Origin: Parasalinivibrio latis
GTDB taxonomy: Bacteria > Pseudomonadota > Gammaproteobacteria > Enterobacterales > Vibrionaceae
Assembly: GCF_036825535.1 (NCBI RefSeq)
Contig: NZ_CP098813.1
Coordinates: 248,001-312,000 of the forward strand
Reading direction: 5' to 3'
DNA: 64,000 bases
Below, piece after piece: positions 54,311 to 63,839 of the stretch (within the stretch, counting starts at the first letter, position 1; each line of letters opens with the position of its first letter). A model generated the notes under the pieces. It worked only from the letters and a program-made list of their open reading frames with translations. It ran no database searches and was not told where the DNA came from. The position numbers were made by a program, and so were the translations under genes.

Positions 54311-54667
54311 ATGAACCTCAATACAGAGCTCCAGCAACTGAACAACCGTCTGGACAGACTGCGCCGCAAGCTGAGTGCTGCGATTAGCCGTAATGATGAC
54401 GCGATTGCTGATGAAGCCAGAAAGGAAATCGAGGCACAGGTAAAGCGTATTAACGCCGTAAAAAGCCAGCGTGAACGCCAGGTATTCAAGAAGACCAGCG
54501 ATCTGAGTTCTTTGAAATTCAAACGCGCCCTGACCAAAGCTGAGCAGGCAGACCTGGGTAAACTGAAGAAGTCGGTAAAAGGACTGGTTGTTGTACACCC
54601 TCTTACCGCACTTGGCCGCCAGATGGGCCTGAAAGAAGTTACCGGTTTTGCGCCAAAAGCGTTCTAA
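54311..54667 (+). CDS. yibL: YibL, ribosome-associated protein
   Basis: A 118-residue basic protein. The N-terminal half is a coiled coil (LQQLNNRLDRLRRKLSAAIS and following), and the C-terminal half carries the diagnostic FKRALTKAEQADLGKLKKSV, KGLVVVHPLTALGRQMGLKE and VTGFAPKAF. E. coli YibL co-sediments with ribosomes; its role is unclear. It ends 35 bases before a strong bidirectional terminator shared with nupC. Confidence 0.95.
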   Translation: MNLNTELQQLNNRLDRLRRKLSAAISRNDDAIADEARKEIEAQVKRINAVKSQRERQVFKKTSDLSSLKFKRALTKAEQADLGKLKKSVKGLVVVHPLTALGRQMGLKEVTGFAPKAF

Positions 54668-54702
54668 ACCTTCACGCTGAAACACATTCTTTATACGAAT
54701 AA

Positions 54703-54735
54703 GCCCCGGAAGCATCACTTCCGGGGCTTTTCTTT
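54703..54735. terminator. Bidirectional terminator between yibL and the nucleoside permease
   Basis: GCCCCGGAAG-CATCA-CTTCCGGGGC, a perfect 10-bp stem followed by TTTTCTTT on the plus strand. The minus-strand side has an A/T-rich tail as well. Confidence 0.9.
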
Positions 54736-54770
54736 ATTGGTCTGTTTTCCCTGTTCAGGAATATACCCGC

Positions 54771-55979
54771 TTACAGGCTGGTAAACATACCCGCCAATGC
54801 CGCACTCATCAGGTTTGCAAGGGTCGCAGCCAATACGGCTTTGAAACCCAGGTTGGCGATATCTTTGCGGCGATCCGGTGCCATGGTACCGATAGCACCA
54901 AGCTGGATAGCGATAGAGCCAATATTTGCAAAACCACATAATGCGAAGGTGATAATCACCTGGGTATGTGCGCTCAGCGCTTCCTTGATTTCAGCAAAAT
55001 CCAGGTAAGCGACAAATTCGTTCAGAATCAGCTTCTGGCCAATCAGAGAGCCGGCTTGCGCCATTTCGTTTGAAGGAACACCCACCAGGTAAGCAACAGG
55101 GGCAAAGATGTAACCGAGGATGCTCTGCATAGTGACGCCCTGGAAGCCGAATACATTACCCAGACTTTCCAAGCCAGCATTCACCATTGCGATAACACTC
55201 ACGAAGGCAATCAGCATGGTACCGATAGCAACAGCGATCTTCATACCGTTCATTGCCCCGGTTGCCAGCGCGTCGATCACATTCGCCTGCTCGCTCTTAC
55301 CCATTTCGATATCGTCCTGATCAGCAGGAACGCTGGTTTCAGGCACCAGCAGCTTAGCCATCAGAAGGCTGCCGGGTGCTGCCATGAAGCTCGCGGCAAT
55401 CAGGTATTTCAGCTCAACGCCCAGTCCCGCATAGCCGCCCAGTACAGAGCCCGCTACCGAAGCCATACCGCCTGTCATTACCGCAAAAAGCTCAGAGCGC
55501 GTCATGCTTGAAAGGAAAGGACGAACCAGCAGTGGCGATTCGCCCTGGGACAGGAAAATGTTACCGGTAGTTACCAGGGATTCGGCACGGCTGGTGCCCA
55601 ACAGGCGCTGGATTCCACCACCAATAATTTTGATTACCCATTGCATGATGCCGAGGTAGTACAGGACAGAAATCAGTGCACTGATGAAGATAACCAGGGG
55701 AAGCACACGGATGGCAAACACAAAGCCATTGGTCGCCAGGTTACCAAACAGGAAGTTGATACCCTGGTCTGCAAAACTCAGAAGCGAAGCTACACCACTG
55801 CTCATTGCACCCAGCATTTTCTGGCCAACCGGGAAATAGAGTACCAAGGCCGCAAAACTGGCTTGCAGACCAAATGCTCCCAGTACAGTACGCCAATTAA
55901 CAGCTTTGCGGTTTTCAGACAGCAGCCAGCCGATTACGACCAGCGACAGCATACCGGCCAGACTCATAAGAATATGCAT
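54771..55979 (-). CDS. NupC-type concentrative nucleoside transporter
   Basis: A 402-residue inner-membrane CNT-family symporter. Visible signatures are GNIFLSQGESPLLVRPFL (the Q-x-E-S-P substrate motif), MTGGMASVAGSVLGGYAGLG, VGVPSNEMAQAGSLIGQKL and LNEFVAYLDFAEI with NIGSIAIQLGAIGTMAP. It uses an ion gradient to import nucleosides; pseudouridine from the psuKG pathway is a possible substrate because E. coli PsuT is a CNT protein. A CRP-like site lies about 300 bases upstream. It is convergent with yibL. Confidence 0.95.
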   Translation of the reverse strand: MHILMSLAGMLSLVVIGWLLSENRKAVNWRTVLGAFGLQASFAALVLYFPVGQKMLGAMSSGVASLLSFADQGINFLFGNLATNGFVFAIRVLPLVIFISALISVLYYLGIMQWVIKIIGGGIQRLLGTSRAESLVTTGNIFLSQGESPLLVRPFLSSMTRSELFAVMTGGMASVAGSVLGGYAGLGVELKYLIAASFMAAPGSLLMAKLLVPETSVPADQDDIEMGKSEQANVIDALATGAMNGMKIAVAIGTMLIAFVSVIAMVNAGLESLGNVFGFQGVTMQSILGYIFAPVAYLVGVPSNEMAQAGSLIGQKLILNEFVAYLDFAEIKEALSAHTQVIITFALCGFANIGSIAIQLGAIGTMAPDRRKDIANLGFKAVLAATLANLMSAALAGMFTSL

Positions 55980-56492
55980 TTTTAACCTTTAATCAGAAAT
56001 TGATTGGTGGAAAGGGGAAAAGGCGTATCAGGCTGACACAGTTGGCGGGAACGGAAGATCTCTGAATAGCTCAGAACGGATAAGGAATATCCGGGTAAAG
56101 AAGAAGTGTCCGCCCAACTGATAAACATATAAGTCACCATGATAACAAGCTAAATACGTCGCCGGTCCGATTCCTTCGGGTCATTCACGTCCGGGTGACA
56201 ACTTGTTTCTGGTGGCTCAACGTGTACACACGCCTCCGGGAAGGGTGCACACTCTGGCCGGGCGCGAAGTTTATAGTGAAGTACGTCACAAAAACAACCC
56301 CTATGCGTACTTTTCTTCAAAAAGAATTAACCGTCCCCTGACCATTCAGTCTGTTAAATCACCGAATTGATGAAAAATTCGCTTCCACGGTGCTTTTTCT
56401 TCCAAATTGTGCATTCTTTATTACATTGCCCGCATTGCTTCTTAACAGCGGACTGTTAGAGTAATGCGAAAACAAAAGCACAAGAGCGTAAC
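55980..56492. other. Divergent intergenic region between the nucleoside permease and pldA
   Basis: About 513 bases. It holds the CRP-like site at 56275-56290. No coding frame with a ribosome site was recognised. The distance from the permease start suggests a long leader, but no riboswitch fold was identified. Confidence 0.5.
56275..56290. promoter_or_regulatory. CRP-like site upstream of the nucleoside permease
   Basis: AGTGA-AGTACG-TCACA, nine of ten consensus bases with correct spacing. Catabolite control of nucleoside permeases is known in enteric bacteria; here it could also serve pldA. Confidence 0.6.
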
Positions 56493-57560
56493 ATGACATT
56501 CCGGCTGTTATTTCCCGTTATCACCACCACACTGCTTGCTTTCCTGCCACTCTCTGCATCGGCTGAAGCTGAACCAGATCAGTCTGGTACAAATAGCGAG
56601 ATCGTTGAAAACAGCACTGAAGATAAAACAGGCACCCGTCCAGAAGATATTGACCAATGTCTGCTCAACCGCCTGAAATTAGGCAGGGATGAAACCGTGG
56701 CTGAAATTCGAGAGCACTGTGACCCTACAGGGGAAGAACTTCCTAAGGCCGGCGCAATCAGCCACCGCTTCTTTGATGAAAGGCGGACTGAATTCAATCC
56801 CTTTGTCATCACTCCCCACAGGATGAATTACATTCTCCCGGTAAGTTACACCACCAGTATCAACAGGGAGGCCTATGCGTTTTCCAACGACTGGACGAAA
56901 GACCTCAAAGACACTGAAGCCAAATTCCAAATCAGTTTTAAAGTACCTTTGAACTACAACAGTATGTTTATGGATGGGGACGGTCTCTACTTTGGCTTCA
57001 CCCTGCAATCCTGGTGGCAGGTCTATGCAAACGAAATTTCTGCCCCATTCCGCGAAACCAATTACCAACCGGAAGTGTTTTACACCACACCACTGGCATG
57101 GAAAATCGCAGGAGGTAACACCGGGTTTGTTCTGGGTATAGAGCACCAGTCCAACGGTCGCAGTCAGGCGTTGTCACGCAGTTGGAACCGCGTGTATGCA
57201 GCAATGATGTATGAGCGAGACCACTTTGCCATGGCTATTCGTCCCTGGTGGCGACTGCCTGAGGACAAAAAGACACAACCGGGTGAATCCGACGGCGATG
57301 ATAACCCTGATATTGACGATTACATGGGACATTTTGAGCTAACAATGGCTCACCGTTGGGACGACTACGTACTTAACTTTACCGGCAGGCAGAATTTCAG
57401 TACCGGAAACGGTTATGCTGAGCTGGGGCTTACCTTTCCTCTATGGGGCAGGTTAAGAGGTTATGTACAGTATGCAAATGGATACGGTGAAAGCCTTATC
57501 GACTACAATCACCATCAGCAACGAATTGGTGTCGGTATAGCATTGACAGATCTGTTGTAA
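56493..57560 (+). CDS. pldA: Outer-membrane phospholipase A (OMPLA)
   Basis: A 355-residue outer-membrane beta-barrel lipase. It has a signal peptide (cleavage after ASA, about residue 24) and an acidic spacer before the barrel. The catalytic triad is in GIEHQSNGRSQALSRSWNRV: His218, Ser220 and Asn232, with the same +2/+14 spacing as E. coli His142-Ser144-Asn156. Alternating aromatic strands and the C-terminal hydrophobic residue (GVGIALTDLL) fit barrel insertion. It hydrolyses phospholipids that reach the outer leaflet and is activated by dimerisation with calcium. It is followed 18 bases later by an alpha/beta hydrolase gene. Confidence 0.95.
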   Translation: MTFRLLFPVITTTLLAFLPLSASAEAEPDQSGTNSEIVENSTEDKTGTRPEDIDQCLLNRLKLGRDETVAEIREHCDPTGEELPKAGAISHRFFDERRTEFNPFVITPHRMNYILPVSYTTSINREAYAFSNDWTKDLKDTEAKFQISFKVPLNYNSMFMDGDGLYFGFTLQSWWQVYANEISAPFRETNYQPEVFYTTPLAWKIAGGNTGFVLGIEHQSNGRSQALSRSWNRVYAAMMYERDHFAMAIRPWWRLPEDKKTQPGESDGDDNPDIDDYMGHFELTMAHRWDDYVLNFTGRQNFSTGNGYAELGLTFPLWGRLRGYVQYANGYGESLIDYNHHQQRIGVGIALTDLL

Positions 57561-57578
57561 AACCCTCGGAGGGACAGG

Positions 57579-58394
57579 ATGCCAGTCAGCAGTAACGGAT
57601 TACGTTACAAACTAACCAGACCGGAGATACCAAACACGCTGTCTCCGGCAGAATCTGCCCCGACCATGGTATTTTTGCACGGTCTCGGCTCCAGCCAGGC
57701 TGACTGGGTATTTCAACTGTCCCACTTTGAAAACAATTACCCTTGCCTCTCTGTTGATCTGCCAAGCCACGGGCACTCAACGATTGATCCGGATTTCTCC
57801 CTTCCCCGATGTGCAGGGGCTCTCGATGTGTTACTAAAGGAAACAGGCATCAAAAGACCGGTATTGGTTGGTGTTTCGATGGGAGGAATGATCGCACAGG
57901 AATACGCGGCGACTTATCCGGACAATGTTCACAGCCTTGTGGTCATCAATGCGCTTGCAGAGTGCCGGGCAAGGACGGTACCTGAGCGGTGGGCCATATT
58001 TGTCAGAAATATCATGCTTCAATGGCTGAGCTTGGACAGAATCGCCAAAATCATGGCAAAGAAACTGCTCCCTGGGGATGACAAAGCGGAGCTGCGCAAA
58101 ACGGCACAGGAACGTTGGAAAGCCAACAATCGGGAAGCCTATATCGCCGCATTCCACTCCATGTTTCAGTGGACTGCAACCAGCAGACTGGACGCCATTT
58201 CCCAGCCAGTGACACTAATCGCCTCAGAATTTGACTATACCCCGGTGGGTGCCAAGAAGGTGCTAAGCCACGTATTGCCTGATGCCCAGCTTTTGGTCGC
58301 AAACGGTGCCAACCACCTGTTGCCACTGGAAGACCCTTCACTTTGTAACTTTCTGATAGAGCAGCACCTTAACCGGCACACGTTAACTTACTGA
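57579..58394 (+). CDS. Alpha/beta hydrolase (lipase/esterase-like)
   Basis: A 271-residue alpha/beta hydrolase. The oxyanion segment is MVFLHGLGSSQADWVFQLSHF, the nucleophile elbow LVGVSMGGMIAQEYA, the acid in LIASEFDYTPVGAKK and the His in NGANHLLPLEDP. There is no signal peptide. GGAGGGA lies directly upstream and the gene is 18 bases behind pldA, so the pair probably forms an operon; a lysophospholipid or fatty-acyl ester substrate would fit, but this is inference. Esterases, haloperoxidase-like and acyl-CoA hydrolases share these motifs. Confidence 0.9.
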   Translation: MPVSSNGLRYKLTRPEIPNTLSPAESAPTMVFLHGLGSSQADWVFQLSHFENNYPCLSVDLPSHGHSTIDPDFSLPRCAGALDVLLKETGIKRPVLVGVSMGGMIAQEYAATYPDNVHSLVVINALAECRARTVPERWAIFVRNIMLQWLSLDRIAKIMAKKLLPGDDKAELRKTAQERWKANNREAYIAAFHSMFQWTATSRLDAISQPVTLIASEFDYTPVGAKKVLSHVLPDAQLLVANGANHLLPLEDPSLCNFLIEQHLNRHTLTY

Positions 58395-58459
58395 AAGCCC
58401 TCCCTCTTGCATCCGGTCTTTATCTTTGACCAATTTAATTGAAGCGGGAGGATGCCGTC

Positions 58460-59410
58460 ATGAAAGTCTTCGTTCAAATCCTGTTGTTGGTTTTTGCCGG
58501 GATATTCCTGGTTGCGGCTGCCGCAGCCAAAACACTCAACGGCTTTTTACTGGACAACACCACCATACCGCAAAATGAGATCTTTTCCGGAGGCCCAGGT
58601 AAAGACGGTATCCCCGCTATCCTTTCACCTCGTTACCTTCCCTCAAAAAAAGCCCATTACCTTAAGCCCGATGACGTCGTCCTTGGTCTCGACTACGGCG
58701 GCGAACAGAAAGCTTTCCCACTCAGGATCCTAAACTGGCATGAGGTGGTCAATGACCGCTTTGCCGGCCTGCCTGTTGTAGTGAGCTACTGTCCGTTATG
58801 CGGAAGTGGCGTAGCATTTTTAAGTAAAGTCGACGGCAAACCACTTACTTTTGGCGTATCCGGCTTGCTCTACAATTCAGATGTCCTGATGTATGACCAC
58901 CAGAGTGATTCACTTTGGTCGCAACTAAAAGGGGAAGCGGTATCCGGAAAGTACGCCGGGCAAACCCTGACCCAAATACCACTAAAACTGACACGCTGGC
59001 GGGCATGGAGAGCTGAGCATCCTGATACCCTCGTTTTATCCGCCCAAACCGGATTTTTCCGTGATTACAGCCGTGACCCCTACGCCGGGTACGCTGAACA
59101 TCCCGGTCTGTTTTTCCCGGTTGCAGACAAGGCACCTGCTACCTACCCAGTGAAATCACTGGTGTTGGGAATCAAAAACAGCTCGCGTCAACTTGCCATC
59201 CCCTTCATTGAAATGGAGAAGCAAAACAAGGCACAGTTTCCCTTAGAGTGGGAGGGTGAAACTGTCACTATCCATTGGAGCCAAGCCAACCAATCTGCCT
59301 GGGTAACCAACTCTGATGGAAAGATTTTGCCTTCTACCCTGCTGTACTGGTTTGCCTGGTATGCGTTTAACCCGGATACGGAGATATTTGCTGCGCCCGT
59401 CAAAGGGTGA
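58460..59410 (+). CDS. DUF3179 secreted or membrane protein
   Basis: A 316-residue protein of the DUF3179 family, with an N-terminal hydrophobic signal or anchor (about 3-22). Hallmarks are GGPGKDGIPAILSPRYL, DVVLGLDYGGEQKAFPLRILNWHEVVND, VVSYCPLCGSGVAF (Cys-Pro-Leu-Cys-Gly) and NSDVLMYDHQSDSLW. The two Cys of CPLCG look like a metal or redox site. The function is unknown. The ATG at 58460 follows GGGAGG at the right distance; the start at 58439 is upstream of that ribosome site. Confidence 0.9.
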   Translation: MKVFVQILLLVFAGIFLVAAAAAKTLNGFLLDNTTIPQNEIFSGGPGKDGIPAILSPRYLPSKKAHYLKPDDVVLGLDYGGEQKAFPLRILNWHEVVNDRFAGLPVVVSYCPLCGSGVAFLSKVDGKPLTFGVSGLLYNSDVLMYDHQSDSLWSQLKGEAVSGKYAGQTLTQIPLKLTRWRAWRAEHPDTLVLSAQTGFFRDYSRDPYAGYAEHPGLFFPVADKAPATYPVKSLVLGIKNSSRQLAIPFIEMEKQNKAQFPLEWEGETVTIHWSQANQSAWVTNSDGKILPSTLLYWFAWYAFNPDTEIFAAPVKG

Positions 59411-59502
59411 GCTAATTCTGTGTTTTGGGATACCTTCCTTGCTGCACCGCTTTTCCTCCCATAAAGTAGCGGTGCAGCAAGCGCGATCCATGGAGGGATG
59501 CA

Positions 59503-60276
59503 GTGGCAACGGAGCTTATCGACCTTTTCAATGTTTATATTGTTCCGGAAGGCGTCACAGCAACCGCATCGCTGTTCCTGATTATCCTCAGTTTTTTTAC
59601 CTCGTGTATTACCGCAACACTGGGTGTTGGCGGTGGTGCACTCTTAGTCGCAGCCATGGCCAGCATTCTCCCGACCTCTGCCGTGATCCCTGTCCATGGT
59701 GTGGTACAGCTGGGTTCGAACGTCGGCCGTTTTGCAGTCATGCGAAAGTACGTCAGGTACAGCGTACTGGGGTGGTTTTTAGCAGGATCTTTGCTGGGTG
59801 CAGCCCTTGGCGGCAGTATTGTTGTCAGCCTGCCTGAGCATCTTCTTAAACTGATACTTGGCAGCTTCATTTTGCTTGTAAACTGGTTCCCTGTCAGTTT
59901 TCCCCTTCGTAAAGTCGGTATGGTTTCCATAGGAGCGCTTAGCAACTTTATTTCCATGTTTGTTGGTGCGCCGGGCCCATTTCTTATTGCCACTATTCGG
60001 CGAAACTTCCCGGACAGAAAAGAACTGCTTGGCACTATGGCGGCATTCATGTCCATTCAACACGCCCTGAAAGCTGCCATATTCGGTTTTCTCGGTTTTA
60101 CCATGACCGAGTGGCTCCCACTTATCGGAATAATGATTACAACCGGCTTTCTTGGAACCCTTACCGGCCGGTCTCTTTTGGAAAAAATATCCGACAAGCG
60201 GTACGGTATTACGATTAAGTGGGTACTTACAGCATTGGCAATCAGGTTGATTTGGCAGGCTCTCGCTGAACGGTAA
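59503..60276 (+). CDS. TauE/SafE-family membrane protein
   Basis: A 257-residue protein with seven or eight hydrophobic segments. ATLGVGGGALLVAAMASILP is the first family signature, and LSNFISMFVGAPGPFLIATI is its repeat in the second half. TauE/SafE proteins carry sulfite or organosulfonates across the membrane; the substrate here is unknown. The start is GTG at 59503 with GGAGGG upstream. It is separated from the DUF3179 gene by 92 bases and could share its transcript. Confidence 0.88.
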   Translation: MATELIDLFNVYIVPEGVTATASLFLIILSFFTSCITATLGVGGGALLVAAMASILPTSAVIPVHGVVQLGSNVGRFAVMRKYVRYSVLGWFLAGSLLGAALGGSIVVSLPEHLLKLILGSFILLVNWFPVSFPLRKVGMVSIGALSNFISMFVGAPGPFLIATIRRNFPDRKELLGTMAAFMSIQHALKAAIFGFLGFTMTEWLPLIGIMITTGFLGTLTGRSLLEKISDKRYGITIKWVLTALAIRLIWQALAER

Positions 60277-60770
60277 CCAGATTTTACCTCTTAAAACTTA
60301 CTCACTAATTCTCCAACTAACGGAATAAATTAAACTTTTTTATTCCAACTCTTCATTCGCACTCGCATGTAGCATTATGTCGCTCAATTTCCCGATTCAC
60401 TTCACGTTTTGATGAATTACAAATCGCAATAAACTGTATGAAATCACCAACAATTAAAAATCGAATACCAATAATTACATTTACATTTCAGATGAATAAG
60501 ACATATCAATAATTCTCTATCAAAAATTCCATGCCCATTATAGTCAACATTTCATATATAAAATTGACGATAAAATTTAAAATCCCCTCCATTTTGGATT
60601 AGCCTGAAATCGTCACATGACGACATAAAAAACAATAAAGCTAAATAAAACTCCATAACACTATTTGGTACCCACAGACATGCACCTCAGACTTAAGAGG
60701 GCTGATCAGGAATTAATGACTACTGAATACCGTAGTTGACTAACGATAAATCCTTCACAAGGAGTGTAAA
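60277..60770. other. Long AT-rich region upstream of the fucosidase gene
   Basis: About 494 bases, clearly richer in A and T than the genes on either side. It holds the TCGTCA/TGACGA palindrome (separate entry) and no reading frame of note. It probably contains the fucosidase promoter and a long leader. Confidence 0.6.
60610..60623. promoter_or_regulatory. Palindrome upstream of the fucosidase gene
   Basis: TCGTCA-CA-TGACGA, a perfect 6-bp inverted repeat 148 bases before the start. It may be an operator; the IclR-type regulator beginning at 63840 is one candidate to bind it, with no direct evidence. Confidence 0.35.
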
Positions 60771-63602
60771 TTGGAAAATTTATCCTTTAAAAAAATATTG
60801 CTTTCCAGCGCAATGATGATGGTAGTTGGAAATGCCGTTGCTGCACCTGCAAACACCGGAGATAAACGCAATTACGCGTTGGCAGGCATAGCAACTCAAA
60901 GTTCTGACTACGCGGGGAAAACTGCTGAAAGAGCAATAGACGGACGCACTGACCAGGATTACTACTCAGATTCAGTCACACATACGAATCAAGATAGCGA
61001 AGCCTGGTGGCAGGTTGATCTTCGTGAAAGCAAAAGTTTGGAAGAAATAAAAATATATTTCCGAAACGATTGTTGCGAGACAAGAAACAGCAATTTCAGT
61101 ATCTATCTTTCTAATATCGACATGTCAGATATGACTGTTGCTCAACTCAATAGTCATAGTGGCGTCTATTCGATACCCTATTCATCTAATGCAAACGATG
61201 TAATATCACAGGCCGTATCGGGTAATTATCGCTATGTGATGATTAAAAAGCCGGATGAGCAGTTTCTTTCCATTGCAGAAGTCGAAATTTTTGGTGATGA
61301 AACACTGCCCCCCCTTCCTGTGAAAGAGTTCCTTGATGAACACAGGTATGGCGCATTTCTGCACTACAACATGTCTGTGTACAATTACCGCCAATGGGCG
61401 GATCCTTTTGCTCCTGTTTCTGATTTTGCTCCAACTAATCTCGACATCGCTCAGTGGGCAGATATTATCAAAGAGGCGGGCATGACCTATGCTGTTCTTA
61501 CCGCCAAGCACCATGACGGCTTCTCAATATGGGATACAAAATACACTGAGCATAATTCTTTAAACTCACCGTGCGACTGTGACGTTGTTGAACAATACAT
61601 GCAAGCCTTCAGAGAAGCCGGTATTACTCCAGCCCTCTACTATTCAATATGGGATCGCCGAGATCCGGTCATTAACACCACTTCCACAGCAGCAAGACCA
61701 GAAGGTGTAGACACAAGTGACGGCTTGACGGTAATTGGTTGGACTAAACGCAACCAAGATCCACTTTACATTAAGAATCAACTTCGTGAGTTGTTGACTG
61801 AATACGGCGACGTTCCATTACTATGGTTTGACGCATGGGGACAAATTGCCGCATATGATTATGTACCGTATCAAGATATGCGCGATTTCATTCGACATGT
61901 ATCCCCCGAAACTATCATTGTGAACAATGACAAAGAATTCTCTAACGACACAGCTGACCTTACTTCGCTGGAAGTCCTCTCCAGCGGTTTGGACCCGGAA
62001 GCAGATGTTGTTGCGGGATTCAATACAATGTACGCTGGGATATCAGCTGGTACCTGGTTCTCTCATGAGACATCCGGCGGACCGCGTAACCCGTACGATT
62101 TAGCAAAAGTACTTTACGAAACCACACTCACTCCCAATGGCACTTATCTTTTGAATCTTCCTATTGTTCAAGAAGGTACAATGCCAGAATTTATTCGCGA
62201 GCACTTGGCAAATGTCAATGAAATCAGGGATGAACTGATTTACACAAATCAGAAACTTCCTGGAACAAATCTCGCGTTTGGTAAAAACACGTCCCAAAGT
62301 TCAACGCTTGGTTCTCTCGATAGTACAAAAGCTGTAGATGGTGATTTTTCTGGTGAAAACAGCTATCTCATAAATGGTGAATACGTTGACAAAGGCTCCC
62401 TTCAACACACCCAGTCTGAAAACCAACCTTGGTGGGCTGTTGATTTGGGGAACTCCTTACATGTAGATGAAATACGTGTCTGGAACCGCACTGACTGCTG
62501 TGAAAGCCGTTTGGATAAGCTAGCTGTTCACTGGAGTGACTCACCTATCGACTATTCTCTTTGGGATGCTTCAGGAAACTTGCAGGTTTTTGAAAATGTT
62601 GCGGTATTGGATAAAAGCGAATCTGGGCGGGTATTTTCATCACGGGTGAACAGTGAGGCGCGTTACGTGAAAGTGCAAAAGGCTGACCACGGAATTTTAA
62701 ATACTGCAGAAATTGAGGTACTCCAGTATTCCCGGAATATCGCGGCAGACGGCACAGCTACTCAAAGCTCCACCAGTCACAATGGCATTGCGAGTCGGGC
62801 AATTGACAACAATGTTGACGGCAATTTCCACAACGGTTCTGTTACCCACACATATAGCGAACTCAATCCTTGGTGGGAAGTTGATTTGGGTGCACAGAAA
62901 ACATTTACCAACATTAAACTGCTGAACCGCACCGATTGTTGTTTCCGCAGACTTCAGGATGCTTATGTGTTCGTTTCAGATTCCCCAATGCAAGGGAAAT
63001 CACTGGAACAGTTGAAAAATGACGCCAACGTTAAACAATTCAGCCGTGATGCAATCGGCCAGATGTGGAACATTTCGTCAGTTATGAATGGCCAGTATAT
63101 ACGTGTGCAACTTGAGGGGCAGGGAATTCTCTCTCTGGCTGAAGTAGTCGTTCTTGAAGCACCTGACGCGGCTGGTAGTTTGGCATTAAATCAGACCACC
63201 TCTCAAAGCTCTACCTTTGCTGGGGGAACTTCTTCCAGAGCTGTTGATGGGAACATAGCCAGCAGATGGGAGTTAGGTTCCATCACTCATACAGACAGTG
63301 AAAATGAACCTTGGTGGGCAGTGGATCTTGGCAGCAACAATACCATTAACAAGGTTACACTTTTCTCCCGCACCGATTGTTGTACAACCAGGACAAATGA
63401 CCTTTACATCATGCTGTTTGATTCTGCTCCTGATACAAATGCGACATTGAAACAGAATATTGAAACAGCCAAACATGTCGTAAAAGTTAATGTTGTCAGT
63501 GATATAAGTGAAGTTAAGGTGCCGGGTATAAGTGCAAGTCATCTCCTTCTTAGGAAAGAGAACAAAGGTATACTGAGCTTTGCGGAAGTTATTGTTGAAT
63601 AG
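60771..63602 (+). CDS. Secreted GH29 alpha-L-fucosidase with four F-type lectin domains
   Basis: A 943-residue secreted protein (TTG start behind GGAG; signal peptide ending near AVAA, residue 25). Order: F-type lectin 1 (about 35-175), GH29 catalytic domain (about 183-490; nucleophile Asp354 in LLWFDAWGQ; TAKHHDGFSIWDT is the other hallmark), then lectins 2, 3 and 4 (about 494-650, 653-795, 801-943). Each lectin has the fucose motif His...Arg-x-Asp-x4-Arg/Lys with adjacent cysteines: R98-N-D-C-C, R573-T-D-C-C, R720-T-D-C-C and R867-T-D-C-C, matching the vicinal disulfide of eel fucolectin. It removes terminal fucose from glycans while binding fucosylated surfaces. The modules are similar but not identical. 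Confidence 0.93.
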   Translation: MENLSFKKILLSSAMMMVVGNAVAAPANTGDKRNYALAGIATQSSDYAGKTAERAIDGRTDQDYYSDSVTHTNQDSEAWWQVDLRESKSLEEIKIYFRNDCCETRNSNFSIYLSNIDMSDMTVAQLNSHSGVYSIPYSSNANDVISQAVSGNYRYVMIKKPDEQFLSIAEVEIFGDETLPPLPVKEFLDEHRYGAFLHYNMSVYNYRQWADPFAPVSDFAPTNLDIAQWADIIKEAGMTYAVLTAKHHDGFSIWDTKYTEHNSLNSPCDCDVVEQYMQAFREAGITPALYYSIWDRRDPVINTTSTAARPEGVDTSDGLTVIGWTKRNQDPLYIKNQLRELLTEYGDVPLLWFDAWGQIAAYDYVPYQDMRDFIRHVSPETIIVNNDKEFSNDTADLTSLEVLSSGLDPEADVVAGFNTMYAGISAGTWFSHETSGGPRNPYDLAKVLYETTLTPNGTYLLNLPIVQEGTMPEFIREHLANVNEIRDELIYTNQKLPGTNLAFGKNTSQSSTLGSLDSTKAVDGDFSGENSYLINGEYVDKGSLQHTQSENQPWWAVDLGNSLHVDEIRVWNRTDCCESRLDKLAVHWSDSPIDYSLWDASGNLQVFENVAVLDKSESGRVFSSRVNSEARYVKVQKADHGILNTAEIEVLQYSRNIAADGTATQSSTSHNGIASRAIDNNVDGNFHNGSVTHTYSELNPWWEVDLGAQKTFTNIKLLNRTDCCFRRLQDAYVFVSDSPMQGKSLEQLKNDANVKQFSRDAIGQMWNISSVMNGQYIRVQLEGQGILSLAEVVVLEAPDAAGSLALNQTTSQSSTFAGGTSSRAVDGNIASRWELGSITHTDSENEPWWAVDLGSNNTINKVTLFSRTDCCTTRTNDLYIMLFDSAPDTNATLKQNIETAKHVVKVNVVSDISEVKVPGISASHLLLRKENKGILSFAEVIVE

Positions 63603-63644
63603 CAGTCACTAAAGTTTTTCGTAAAGCACTTTAAAGTGAAGTCG

Positions 63645-63674
63645 AGCCGGTGAATACGTTTCACCGGCTTTTTC
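63645..63674 (+). terminator. Terminator of the fucosidase gene
   Basis: AGCCGGTGAA pairs with TTCACCGGCT across a 5-base loop and is followed by TTTTTC. It lies about 45 bases after the stop. Confidence 0.88.
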
Positions 63675-63839
63675 ATTCCTATGCCCCGCCCTCCAAATCT
63701 GTCTATATGTACGCCAACATCCCAAGCGGTGAGATTGAAAAACAAAATCTCACAATTACTTTCCCATTAATCGGGAATGATAATTGCGTCGCATTGCCTA
63801 ACACTGTTTACTATTTGTATGACTTTATAGGTGGTAACC

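Noticed and set aside
55980..56492. Riboswitch in the long leader of the nucleoside permease
   Set aside because: No conserved aptamer core was identified; only a CRP-like site could be supported.
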